Source: Epiperipatus broadwayi
Taxonomy: Eukaryota; Onychophora; Udeonychophora; Euonychophora; Peripatidae
Length of the DNA stretch: 64,000 nucleotides
Direction of reading: 5' to 3'
Assembly (NCBI GenBank): GCA_028023455.1
Contig: JAQFVV010012446.1
Location: forward strand, 4,651,501-4,715,500
Part shown: piece after piece, positions 10,655-20,155 of the stretch
How positions within the stretch are numbered: the stretch's first letter is position 1
How the letters are laid out: the number at the start of each line of letters is the position of its first letter
Program-made: the position numbers and the translations under genes
Notes under the pieces: generated by a model
What the model saw: only the letters and a program-made list of their open reading frames with translations
The model's database searches: none
Told to the model about the DNA's origin: nothing

Positions 10655-10810
10655 AAAAATAAAGTCAGATGTCACATGACCTAATTTAACAAGCTTGTAT
10701 TATAAATTTTATATATAGAGCTGATGATGCCAGTAGTAGAAACTGTTCTGGGGTTGGGGATATTCTGCAAACCTTGTTAAGAACTTAATTGCGAGCTCTA
10801 TGTATATCAA
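10655..10810 (+). mobile_element. Family C fragment with hammerhead-like motif
   Basis: It starts with the family C head GTCAGATGTCACATGACCTAA (compare the palindromes at 44448-44515 and 50990-51045). It then has CTGATGA, GAAAC and TGGGG in the order seen in family B. No protein. Families B and C share the TCACATGA-type end, so they are probably related. Confidence 0.6.
10721..10753 (+). ncRNA. Hammerhead-like core
   Basis: CTGATGA (10721-10727), TGC and GTA as a weak three-pair helix II around CAGTA, GAAAC (10739-10743), then TGTTC and TGGGG. Stem I is not convincing: AGAG upstream does not pair with TGGGG. Confidence 0.45.
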
Positions 10811-11034
10811 CTATATTATTTATATTTAAGGGAATTAGAAAATAAATTAGGATCAAATTTAAAAATGGAATTACTAAATAAAAATAATAAATGTAAATTA
10901 TCGAATATTTTTTTCAGCCAATATTACCATTTTTGTTGATTTTAAAATAAAGTTATGAAATTATGAGGAAAAGTGTGCAAGGATGAGTTTTAAAAAATTA
11001 TCACTTGTATTCAAATATTACAAATTTAGCCTGA
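10811..11034. other. AT-rich DNA, no gene seen
   Basis: No feature recognised. Confidence 0.45.
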
Positions 11035-11460
11035 ATTCTGCCCACTTTAATGGACATATTAAGGTTCTATATTTGAGGAGTCAGAATGGCTTAAAGTCAA
11101 CATGGGTATGACAGCAATATTGGCATCGACAAGGACTTTGATCATTCCATCATCAGATTTTCAATAATATGGATTGCTAAAGAATTGGAGAGTGGAGAAT
11201 ATTGAAGCTTGTCCATTAAATTTTGAAGATTTCTATCTTAATATAAACTGAACAGTCATTGTATATATATATATATATATGGGAGACAATGATCTGGACT
11301 GACTGATAAATTCTGGTTCAACATGAAATATGTACATTGGAAATCATTTATCGCCTTCACATATATGTGGTCATGTGTATCAGTTACATAAGATGGAATG
11401 GATAGATGAAGGGTGCTTGAAAGTGTGTGTTCAAATCCCATCTAATCACACTTTGTTTTG
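11035..11460 (+). repeat. Family A repeat copy
   Basis: It keeps the family landmarks in order: GAGGAGTCAGAATGGCTTAA, CAACATGGGTATGA, TTCCATCATCAGATTTTCAA, CTTGTCCATTAAA, a (TA)n run at 11262-11280, CACATATATGTGGTCATGTG and a degenerate B-box-like TTCAAATCCCATC at about 11430. The two short overlapping ORFs here have no meaning. Confidence 0.7.
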
Positions 11461-11671
11461 CAACTATGAAACCTTCTTTACTCACAACTTTGATACTAAT
11501 CACTTCAGATAAATATGCTAATGGTTATTACTCACCATTTATTAAACTAGAAATTATCTCTAGCCAATATAAACTTTAAATCTCACTTAAAAATTAATAT
11601 ATCTGTTTTCTAATTATATACAAATATACAATTTATCCAAGCCATTTTAAACACTTTTTAGCAAAACTCTT

Positions 11672-11742
11672 TATTTGTACATATATGCATACACCTATGT
11701 TTCAACTGTCCTGCAGTCTTCTTCAGAGCTATGATACAAATA
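11672..11742 (-). ncRNA. Type I hammerhead ribozyme motif, Penelope-like
   Basis: On the minus strand from 11742: TATTTGTA opens a long stem I. CTGAAGA follows (11726-11720). GACTG and CAGTT form helix II around CAGGA (last pair G-U). GAAAC (11703-11699) is intact. A minimal stem III (CA/TG around TAGG) precedes UA, with the predicted cleavage between 11690 and 11689. The closing strand ends TACAAATA (11679-11672), fully complementary to TATTTGTA, with an imperfect middle section. All core boxes are present. Known hammerheads of Penelope-like elements have this same short stem III. No Penelope coding sequence lies next to it, so it is probably a solo terminal repeat fragment. Confidence 0.7.
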
Positions 11743-12519
11743 TATAAAATAATTTCATCTCATGTAGAATATGTTTTTATAATCTATTTTAAATCTCCAT
11801 TCCATCAGATAGTCTTCAAATATAGTACACAACTAAAGATATTTGATAAAAGCAAATGTTAGAGATTAACACATGGGTCAACTAGTGAGGGTGATCCAGA
11901 ATAAAATGCATATCTTAGGTGTGTCATTTATCCTTTTCAAATGTTTTAATTCATGTGCTTCAATAATGCATGATGTGGCGAAGATTTTAAACATATTTTT
12001 AAAAATTGTTAGTAGTGTAATGCTAATAAACAGTAAAACAGAATAATAAATTAGAAATGCCACATAGAAAAAATGTAAACTATTTTTTTTTGAGGACAAA
12101 TAAGTAAAATGAAATGAATAATAGAAAAAAATATTTACTTGCATTAGAAATGATAAATTGACTTTTATGTAAAAAATATTGTATTTAATTTCACTTTTAA
12201 AAAGCTGAACCATATTAAATCAGAACTTATGACAAATTTGTATAACATTAAGATAAAAAAAGAAAAATATTCAGATAGTGGAAGGTAAGATGGAAAATAA
12301 TGTTATATTAATAATTTGATAAACCATATGGTATTCTATTTTTAGCAGAATAACAAAATTGGGAGATTTTTATAATCAATTTAGGGATTTAAAAGAAGAT
12401 CAAAGCAACTAACAGCAAATCTAAATTGTAGAGAAGACACAATCATTTATGGATTGGAATAATGTTATATCTTTTTATGTGCTTTTATTTAACTTACTGT
12501 TTTTTGTATCTGCCAGAGA
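11743..12519. other. AT-rich DNA, no gene seen
   Basis: The 111-codon minus frame at 11878-12213 is rich in F, Y, I and S, as expected of random AT-rich sequence, and matches no family I know. I do not call it a gene. Confidence 0.5.
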
Positions 12520-13163
12520 AATTGTGACACAATTTTCACCCGCTTTCACTTTCTGATCTAATTACAATTTTGCAGACATATATATTTCCAATACATTTTT
12601 TAAAGTTTGCAAACAATTTTAGCAAAAAAGGTAACAAAAAAATTAAATTTTTATGGAATGCAATGTGATGTGATGCACTGTGAATTCTCCTTTTTTGGGT
12701 TCAGGAATCTCTCAGTCACTATGCCCAGACAAATCTGTTAGCCACTTTACCTTTCCTTTCCATTCCCCACTCTAAGTTCTTTTCGCATACTTCCCTATTG
12801 TGCTCCATCTCATTTCCACAACATAATCTTTATCAAATCCATGGCCTTAATATCTAAATCCCCTTTACCTTTCTGAACCCAGGATAAAAACCAAGAACCC
12901 ACTTTCTGTATAATCACTTTGTTTATATTATTCTTCCACAACTTCATTATTTATATTCTTTCTGCTTGCAGACATTTGCATTCAATTAACAGATGTCCAA
13001 TATTTTCTATGCCTTCCTTACACAATTTGCAGAATAAATTACTCACAGTTTTCCATATGTGTATATTCCCTTGTTGCTAAAGATCCTGCTTGAGACTTAA
13101 ACAGTAAACTACTTTCCTTGCTATTATCATAAATTAACTTGCACCCAATGTTGTTTACTTCTT
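12520..13163 (-). pseudogene. LINE F copy 1, 5'-truncated 3' end
   Basis: The minus strand from 13163 encodes the C-terminal part of the LINE F polyprotein, from the I-Y-D-N-S-K-E-S region through the zinc knuckle (C-K-L-C, then H and C) to the L-W-K-W segment, with frameshifts and changed residues. The 3' UTR runs down to about 12520, with CATCACATCACATTGC near 12655-12670 (as read on the minus strand) and the conserved TTGCTAAAATTG block beyond. The 5' end at 13163 abuts the CATCACATCCCATCCC tail of copy 2, so copy 1 appears to have inserted at that tail. It is more diverged than copy 2. Confidence 0.8.
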
Positions 13164-13165
13164 TA

Positions 13166-15310
13166 TATATTTATGGGATGGGATGTGATGTACTGTGACT
13201 TCTCCTTAAACGAAGACAAGAATATCTAAGCAATTATGCCCAGATAAAACTGTTAGCCACTTAATTTTCCATTCCCCACTCTACATTTTCCCATATTCTG
13301 CTCCATCCCATTTCCACAACATAATCTTTGTCAACTCTATGGCGTTTATATCTAAATCCCCCTTATCTTTTCCCAAACCCAGCATAAAAACCAATAATTC
13401 ACTTTCTGTATAATCACTTTTTTTATATTTATTCTTCCATAACTTCATTATATGTAACCTTTCTATTTTTAAGCATTTACATTCAATTAACAAATGCCTA
13501 ATATTTTATATTCTTTCCTTACATAATTTAAAAAATAAATCACCCATATTTTTCCATTTACATGTATATTCTCTTGTTGCTAAAGATCCTGTTCGAGCCT
13601 TAAACAATAAACTACTTTCCTTACTATTATCATATATTAACTTGCACCTAATATTCTGTTTATTTCTATATATATTTAAACTCTTTTTACTCTCCATACT
13701 ATTTCTCCATCTCTCTAACTCCGTATTCTTTATTAATAAATCTATTCTTTTATCCCATTCCTTACTACTATAACACTCAACAATCCTCTTAACACAATTA
13801 TCCCATCTTTTGTACAAATATACTGATATAAATTCTTTATCCAAATCTTTTGCATACCACATTACCTTTCTCACTCATCTTGTTACCTGCCCTTTACTCA
13901 TAACCCAATTAAATACTATTTTGGCTATTCTTTTATTATCCATAAGCTGCAATCTACCCAACATTTTTCATTTTACTTTTTGCATCTCTCATATGAAAAC
14001 TTGACCATCCCATTTCTCCTTGAATTGCCTCCTTTGCTGTCCATACATCTGCATCCAATGCATGTCTTGCTACTTCCCTTTGAACTTTTTCTAAATAATC
14101 TAATATCCCTTTACTAACCCATAATGCATCATTACCATATGTTAACCTTGTTAATGCAACTCCCTTCCATATAATTCTAGCTACATTATATTTATTATAT
14201 AAAAACAGTGTTAATTTCTTTATCAATCCCTTGCTTTTCTTTGCTTCATTTATCAATTTTTTCTCCCATTCATCCAAATAATTTTTCTGATTACTTAAAA
14301 TAATTCCCAAATAACTATATCTATTCACCACACTTAACTTAATATCTCCCAATAAAAATTCTACATCTTCTCTTTCTCCAGTATTAACCATCATTATATT
14401 TTATTTTTCTTCACTAAATTTAATCCCCATTTTTTTACCCACCCTTGCACATGTCATCAGCATAACTTCCATATCTTCTCTTCTTTCTGCACACAAAAAA
14501 ATATATGCAAAAAAAATACCCATCAAAATATATATTCCTTTACCACCTATTAACGGTATCTCTATCTCTCTTCTTAATCTTTCTATTGCTCTTTCCATTT
14601 CACTTAAATATAACCCAAACAAAATAGGTGACATAGATCCTTATCTTAGTCCCACCCCATTTTTAACTTTAACTGATTCAATATTCCCTAATTGATATAT
14701 ATAATAATTATTTTCATATTTCATCCATTCCCAAATTTGCTAAAGTTATCCATAATCTATTTCTATTTACTCTATCATATGCCTTCTCTATATCTATAAA
14801 ACTCATATATAACTGTTTACCTGAATTTCTACTCATATCCATAAGTTGGGTAACTACAAATAAACTATCTCCTATACACCTATCTAATCTAAAACCTCTT
14901 TGCATTTCCCCCACTACATTATTCCCTTCCATCCATTTTACAACTCTTCTAGCCACCATATACGAGAAAACTTTATATAAAATCGATGTTACCGCTATCG
15001 GTCTATAATTATTGAACTTTCTATGATCCTTACTCCTTTCCTTTAAATAATAATCTTACTCTTATATTACTCCAATTATTGGGAAAAACTCTATTCTATG
15101 CCGTCTTATTAAAACAAGATAATAACTTTACTTTTGCCCTATATCCTAAATTCATCATCATCTCTGCTGCCCATCCATCTAAACCTCTTGCCTTTCCACT
15201 TTTCAATTTCTTCTCTACCTCATTCAGTTCATTTTTTGTAAACCTAATATTCCCATTACTATATGCTTTCATGTTTTCTATCGCTCTATCCTTCATATCT
15301 AACATCTTTT
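13166..15310 (-). pseudogene. LINE F copy 2, RT polyprotein, decayed
   Basis: Read downward from 15310 this is a non-LTR reverse transcriptase broken into about six frames. In order: linker with KSGKARGLDGWAAEM (15200-15160), RT start YRPIAVTSILYKVFSYM (15010-14955), QRGFRLDRCIGDSLF and FIDIEKAYDRVNRNRLW (14900-14750; first catalytic Asp kept), MSPILFGLYLSEMERAIE (14634-14580), then the catalytic loop region at about 14500, where F-A-D-D has become F-F-A-Y. After that come the thumb (YLGIILSNQ), a W-rich segment, and a C-terminal zinc knuckle C-K-L-C with H and final C near 13500. It ends at 13276 before a UTR carrying GGAGAAGTCAC and a CATCA-type repeat. Clade is uncertain (I/Nimb- or Jockey-like). 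No upstream endonuclease is visible; 5' truncation is likely. Confidence 0.85.
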
Positions 15311-15774
15311 CTATATTTATTACATATTTATTCTATATTCATTACATATTTATTCAGTACGTTCTATCATACTGCCATCTAGTGATATTAAATTGTTTTT
15401 AAATTTCCTTCATTCCTAATTTCTGGATCAGTATAAAACTGAAACATAGAAAACAAAAATTGTATATATAAAAAATTTAATACAGTAGATGCTTTTATTC
15501 ACATAAATGCATTAAAAAGAAAAAAATAATCATTAAAAGGGAGAAAATAAATTTTCTTCACTCTTACAGTAGTCTTTATATGTGATCAAATAAAAGAATA
15601 AATCAAATCAATAACAAACATAATTTTCCATTTTAAAAATAGCTCATTAATTTCAATATATATACAAAACAAACAACATGCAAAGTTCTTTATAAATTTT
15701 GATTTATTATATGAACTATTTTGAAATATGATTTTTTTTCTACAGTACAATCTGTTTCATACATGTACTTATAT
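15311..15774. other. AT-rich DNA, no gene seen
   Basis: Contains ACTGCCATCTAGTGATATT at about 15369 and an inverted TTATTCACATAAATGCATTA motif at 15499-15518 that recurs elsewhere. No coding sequence. Confidence 0.5.
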
Positions 15775-16187
15775 ATGTAATATATAGGAAGTTTGAACTC
15801 AGACTTTCACATGACCCTCAACATATATAAATGCAGGTATGGAAAAGCCTGTACTGTAGAGAAAAAAAAATTCAATATTTCAAAATAAAGTGCTGTAAGG
15901 TCTGCCCATCTTTTATATATGTATGTAAATGGATTATGTCCTGTACATTGAGGGGTCAGAGTGACTTGTGGTCAACATGAATAGGATGATAAAATTGGCA
16001 CTAAGGTGGGCTTTGAGCATTCCATCATCAGATTTTCAATCAAATGGATGGCTGAAGAGTTGTGGGATGGAGTGGTTTGGAGCCTATCCATTAAAGTATG
16101 AAGATTGGATATCTTAATATAAGCTTAGCTTTGGTTGTATATATGTGTGGAGATGATAATCTCGACAACTGATGAGTGTTAGTTTAG
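15775..16187 (+). repeat. Family A repeat copy, cut at its right end
   Basis: Begins with TTTGAACTCAGACTTTCACA and contains GAGGGGTCAGAGTGACTT, TTCCATCATCAGATTTTCAA, CCATTAAAGTATGAAGATTG and TGTGTGGAGATGATAATC. Compared with 59975-60582, it stops abruptly after GAGTGTTAGTTTAG at 16187, where the Penelope-like element starts. The Penelope-like element therefore probably inserted into this copy. Confidence 0.75.
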
Positions 16188-16214
16188 TAGAACTATTACA
16201 AAGTACAAAAAAGA

Positions 16215-16260
16215 CTCCAATGTTTTGACTATATTCTTTTATAGTCTTTATTAAGAAACA
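16215..16260 (-). ncRNA. Degenerate hammerhead at Penelope-like 3' end
   Basis: On the minus strand: AAAGACTATA, a short loop, TATAGTC, then AAAACATTGGAGTC. The strong helix II analogue and the A-A-A-A-C box keep the layout of Penelope hammerheads, but the CTGANGA box is not recognisable. Confidence 0.4.
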
Positions 16261-16577
16261 ACTAAAAATACATAAAAACAATAAATATTCCACAATAATC
16301 CAAATACGTAAAACAAATACAAATAACTCTTACCTTAAATATCTTCTAACAAACAATCTTAAATCTCCATTACATTTGTTTCTTAAATACCTTTCTTATA
16401 ATAATCCTCTACAATTATTTAATTAAATCAACCTATTATCTTTTTTTTTTTCAATTAACAACCTATTCATTACAGGTTTTGTTTCATTAATATAAATTCT
16501 TGCTTTTATAATTCTTTCATAATACAATATAATACATTCCAAAGATTTTATTTTAAAATATTTATGTTTAAATTTAT

Positions 16578-16676
16578 TCATATGATCATTGCCAATTTGT
16601 TCTTTGTAGTTCCAAAATATGACATTTCTTTATGATCTTTAAAACAATTTAAACATTTTATAATATAAACCAAATT
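16578..16676 (-). pseudogene. GIY-YIG endonuclease remnant of the Penelope-like element
   Basis: Minus-strand translation from 16676 gives NLVYIIKCLNC, a short loop, then SYFGTTKNKLAMI and a stop at 16578-16580. This matches the start of a GIY-YIG nuclease: the GIY position reads V-Y-I, the KC-x2-C zinc-like pair typical of PLE nucleases is kept, and YIG is Y-F-G. The rest of the domain downstream is not readable in frame. In an active element this nuclease nicks the insertion site; here it is only a marker of element type. Confidence 0.8.
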
Positions 16677-16881
16677 CATAACTTTGAAATTATTATTATC
16701 ATCATTAATTAACAAATTTAAACATTTTTTCTTTGATAGTTTAGTATTTTATAAGCTTATTTTTCTCCTTCACTTTTTTTGCATATCTTCATATAATCAT
16801 ATATATTATTTATAATACTTCACTCATATACTCTTTAATGCAATTAATTTTCTTAAACTTCTTTATTTTCTTACAGCTTCA

Positions 16882-17381
16882 NNNNNNNNNNNNNNNNNNN
16901 NNNNNNNNNNNNNNNNNNNNNNNNNNNNNNNNNNNNNNNNNNNNNNNNNNNNNNNNNNNNNNNNNNNNNNNNNNNNNNNNNNNNNNNNNNNNNNNNNNNN
17001 NNNNNNNNNNNNNNNNNNNNNNNNNNNNNNNNNNNNNNNNNNNNNNNNNNNNNNNNNNNNNNNNNNNNNNNNNNNNNNNNNNNNNNNNNNNNNNNNNNNN
17101 NNNNNNNNNNNNNNNNNNNNNNNNNNNNNNNNNNNNNNNNNNNNNNNNNNNNNNNNNNNNNNNNNNNNNNNNNNNNNNNNNNNNNNNNNNNNNNNNNNNN
17201 NNNNNNNNNNNNNNNNNNNNNNNNNNNNNNNNNNNNNNNNNNNNNNNNNNNNNNNNNNNNNNNNNNNNNNNNNNNNNNNNNNNNNNNNNNNNNNNNNNNN
17301 NNNNNNNNNNNNNNNNNNNNNNNNNNNNNNNNNNNNNNNNNNNNNNNNNNNNNNNNNNNNNNNNNNNNNNNNNNNNNNNNN
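16882..17381. other. Assembly gap, 500 N
   Basis: Exactly 500 undetermined bases, a conventional placeholder length, so the true distance is unknown. The reading frame spanning it is an artefact. Confidence 0.99.
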
Positions 17382-17427
17382 TTTTTTTAAACTTCTTTAT
17401 TTTCTTACAGTTTCAAATCTTGTAGCT

Positions 17428-17455
17428 CTGAAGAAGACTGCTGGACAGTCGAAAC
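17428..17455 (+). ncRNA. Hammerhead core with perfect helix II
   Basis: CTGAAGA (17428-17434), GACTG pairing with CAGTC (five Watson-Crick pairs) around CTGGA, then GAAAC (17451-17455). All core boxes are canonical. After GAAAC comes TGTAAG, so stem III would be very short or absent. It lies in the right arm of the gap-spanning hairpin of the Penelope-like element, on the strand opposite to its coding direction. Confidence 0.65.
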
Positions 17456-17527
17456 TGTAAGAAAATAAAAAAGTTTTAAGAAAATTAATTGCATTAAAGT
17501 GTATATGAGTGAAGTATTATAAATAAT

Positions 17528-18242
17528 ATTTTATAAGCTATGACATATTACGCTTAACATGTTTTCTGCTGGTAAGATTTCATCGAAGATTAGATGAACG
17601 ATGTCATGGCAACAAAGACACTGGCATGACTAATCCATGGGAATGATGATTTTTTGATCGTGGTGACCCACGAGATTAAAAAAGTCACAAGGCCCATGTG
17701 AAATTGTGTCATTTCTCTGTCTTTTGTGGTTTTGCTATCGGCATGAGCACTGTGACTTTTTTAATCATATTGAGAATATTTTCATATAAACAGGACAAAG
17801 AATAACATATTTTTTATTAATCATAGTAAATACTTTCCTAATTTTAACAACAAACCTTTTGAAACATTGAAACAAGCATAAATTATCTTACTATTACTAT
17901 TATTATTTTTATTTAATCTTATCTCATTATTCATTTTTTCAATATCTTTGTTACAAAACAAATCATTAATAGCATCTCTAAGATAATTATTTATAAAATA
18001 TTCATATTTTTATCCTATTAATTTCACTTTTTAATAAATCTTCATTTGAACATAATTTTATTGCCCTATGAATCCTATTATTCATAACATTTATTTTACA
18101 ATGATTATTAATATCTGAAAACCAATTATTTAATAAAACATAAATTTTTTTTCTTCTAAAAGCAGAAGTTTATATTACTACCATATTATTATTATTTATA
18201 TTTCTAATTCTAACATCTATATATTCAATAATAATATTTTTT
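17528..18242 (-). other. Penelope-like element, unreadable part with a separate non-homologous insert
   Basis: From about 17760 to 18240 the minus strand keeps an N- and I-rich composition like the flanking RT, but stops and frameshifts prevent domain assignment. Between 17540 and 17760 the composition is less AT-rich (CTTAACATGTTTTCTGCTGG onward) and is not recognisable as PLE; it may be a short unrelated insertion. Confidence 0.4.
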
Positions 18243-18545
18243 TTTTCAAAAACAGGCAAAACTCTCCATACAGTAGTGCCACTCAGTGCAAGCCAGAGTA
18301 ATCAATTGATGCCAGACAACTTGTGCATAAAATCCCTATCTAGTACATATTCAACCAATATTCCCAGATTAATTTCTAGCTTGTGACTTTTGTCAGTGAG
18401 GAACATTGGATCTGAGAGCACTGCACCTAGATCTGGATCCATTGGTTACTCTGGCTTGCACTGAGTGGCACTACTGTATGGAGTGTTTTGTCTGTTTAAT
18501 AGCAATTATAATCAAGCATAAGAAATGGTGATCATATGATTTTCT
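18243..18545 (-). mobile_element. Family B insertion in the Penelope-like element
   Basis: Reads ACAGGCAAAACTCTCCATAC at left and GAAATGGTGATCATATGAT at right, the family-B ends. In between are GATCCATTGGTTACTCTGG and a second inverted copy of the GCACTACTGTATGGAG end. The hammerhead region (minus, 18400-18370) is decayed: CTGACAA and GAAAT. Flanks are T-rich (TTTTTTTTTTC and TTTTCTTTTTC), too simple to prove a target duplication. Confidence 0.7.
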
Positions 18546-18549
18546 TTTT

Positions 18550-19982
18550 CCATAGTAAATTTAATTTTATCCTCTTTACTATTAATATATTTCAATAGAA
18601 TTATCTGCTTTTTTCTTATTTCCATTACACACCAAAAAATAATCATTTACACACCTTACATAAAAAATTGGCCTATTATTATTACAAACAAAATATTCTG
18701 TTTCAAAGTTATACATATATGCCTGTGCTAAAAATCCACTTAAACTACTTCCCATACCTTAACCCTCTTTTTGCTTATAAAAACTACTTCCAATTTTAAA
18801 AATCACATCTTAACAACAAAGACCATAATTTCATATAAATGAAAAACTATTTTTAATTTAATTTCCTTTTCCCTTATATATAATTCCAAAACCTTATTAA
18901 TAATGTATTCTGGATCAAATACTAACAATATCTAATTTTACAAAATATACATTCTTAAAAATTCATTCAATTTATTAATAAACAGTCTAGAATTATTAAC
19001 ACTGTTTTCATCATATAAAGTTATATACCTTTTTAAAATCTTACTATAAATCCATTTTGAAATATTTTTATAGTAACTATTATAACTACTAATAATTGGT
19101 CTTATTGGAATAAACCACTAAACATCACATGATCACTATTTTTTATGCTAGCACATTACTGTTATTAAAACAGGCAAAACTTTCCATACAGTAGTGCCAC
19201 TCAGTGCCAACAAGAGTAGGCACTAGATAGGGATTTTATGCACAAGCCTTCTGACATCCATTGATTACTCTGGTTGACACTGAGTGGCACTACTGTATGG
19301 AGAGTTTGCCTGTCTCATTGGAATACCTGGCTTATGAATTTTAGGTAAACCATAAATTTTTGCATCCTTTATATACATTTTTTTTAATCTAAAGATATCC
19401 AATTTATTAATACACCCTTTTCCATCCATTATTGTTAATATTTTATTAACTTTTTTATTCATTAACATACTCTCATCTCTATTTATCATTTCAAAACACT
19501 CTTCTTTTAATAAATTCATCATTTTTATTATATTCCTCCCTATTTAAAATAACTACACTCCCTATATTTATTCTTTAAATCCCTAATAATATCCCATTCT
19601 CTATAATCACAACTATTCTTTCTTTCTTTTTTATTTTTCAAATCATATTCCAAATCTTAAATCATTTATTAAAAACCCCTTATTATTAACATTATCATTG
19701 AAAAGGTTATTATTACATTTATTTCCAATTAATAGCATTTTTTGCCTTAATTTCAATGATTTGTTTTTTAATACTATAAGTACTCATTGGCACACAATTT
19801 AAACCCCTTTTTAATACATGTATCTGATCATTACTAAAACTCCTGTCAGTTAAATTACCAACATTTTTCCTTTTTTTATTTTCATAATTATTAAGTAATA
19901 CCTTATTATTATTTTTATTATTAACTAATAAATCATTAAACTTTTTATTATGCCTTTCTAAAACCCTTTTTGTAATAACCAC
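18550..19982 (-). pseudogene. Penelope-like reverse transcriptase
   Basis: Segments from the N-terminal side: N-L-T-D-R-S-F-S-N-D-Q-I-H-V-L-K-R-G-L-N (near 19860-19790, a PLE hallmark), a charged linker, then KIYGLPKIHKPGIPMR at 19385-19326. Family B splits the gene here, and the reading resumes at 19112 with I-P-I-R-P-I-I-S-S-Y-N, i.e. the same residues repeated by the target duplication. Farther on, M-G-S-S-L-S-G-F-L-A (about 18750) matches the PLE M-G-S-x-L-S-x block. The catalytic R-Y-V-D-D motif has become R-C-V-N-D (about 18650), losing one aspartate. Several stops confirm a dead copy. Typical PLE proteins are longer and uninterrupted. Confidence 0.85.
19113..19311 (+). mobile_element. 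Family B insertion with 14-bp target duplication
   Basis: A 199-base, internally deleted family-B copy (CATCACATGATCAC head, CAGGCAAAAC junction, GTAGTGCCACTCAGTGCC, GAGTAGGCACTAGATAGGG, GCACTACTGTATGGAGAG tail). It sits inside the conserved I-P-M-R-P-I motif of the Penelope RT. The flanks are GTCTTATTGGAATA at 19099-19112 and GTCTCATTGGAATA at 19312-19325, a 14-base duplication with one mismatch. Because the host sequence is a known protein motif, insertion direction and boundaries are unusually secure. The hammerhead region is absent. Confidence 0.9.
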
Positions 19983-20136
19983 ATTTTCCTAATAAAAATG
20001 CATTTTAACTCACATTCTTCACTAATTAATCTTATAAATTATTATATATACCCCTAACAATATTTAATAATTCAAACTTTCTTTTATGTGCCCAATTTAT
20101 AAATTTCCATAATGTATGGAAAATAGGGATTTACAA
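19983..20136. other. AT-rich junction, no gene seen
   Basis: Short AT-rich stretch between the start of the Penelope-like reading frame and the LTR-related repeat; possibly 5' UTR of the former. Confidence 0.4.
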
Positions 20137-20155
20137 GACCCAATGTTGGATACCA
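20137..20155 (-). promoter_or_regulatory. Degenerate primer-binding site
   Basis: On the minus strand TGGTATCCAACATTGGGTC directly follows an LTR-like end GTTACAAT. It is a decayed version of the site at 23280-23298. Confidence 0.5.

Larger units (their letters stand above)
16805..17527. repeat. Large inverted repeat enclosing the assembly gap
   Basis: The left arm 16805-16881 (ATAATACTTCACTCATATAC onward) is the reverse complement of 17451-17527. The unit TAAACTTCTTTATTTTCTTACAG also recurs directly at 17388-17410. The structure fits the terminal-repeat hairpin of a Penelope-like element, and such a palindrome is a plausible reason the assembly failed here. Confidence 0.85.
16188..19985 (-). 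mobile_element. Penelope-like element, decayed
   Basis: The minus strand carries, from 19982 down: an N-terminal N-L-T-D-R-S-F-S-N-D-Q-I segment, the PLE reverse transcriptase, a GIY-YIG endonuclease remnant (16676-16578) and a 3' end with a hammerhead-like hairpin (about 16260-16215: TATAGTC helix, AAAAC, ATTG, GAGTC). Frameshifts are numerous. Two family-B elements interrupt it (18243-18545 and 19113-19311) and a 500-N assembly gap sits inside a large hairpin. Penelope-like elements are known to combine exactly this RT with a GIY-YIG nuclease and to carry hammerheads in their terminal repeats. Confidence 0.85.

Noticed and set aside
11878-12213. 111-codon minus frame as a small membrane protein
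   Set aside because: Hydrophobic look follows from T-rich codons; no conserved motif, no supporting context.
16590-16690. Homing-endonuclease gene
   Set aside because: GIY-YIG here is explained by the Penelope-like RT on the same strand upstream.
16838-17425. 195-codon frame
   Set aside because: Almost entirely the 500-N gap.
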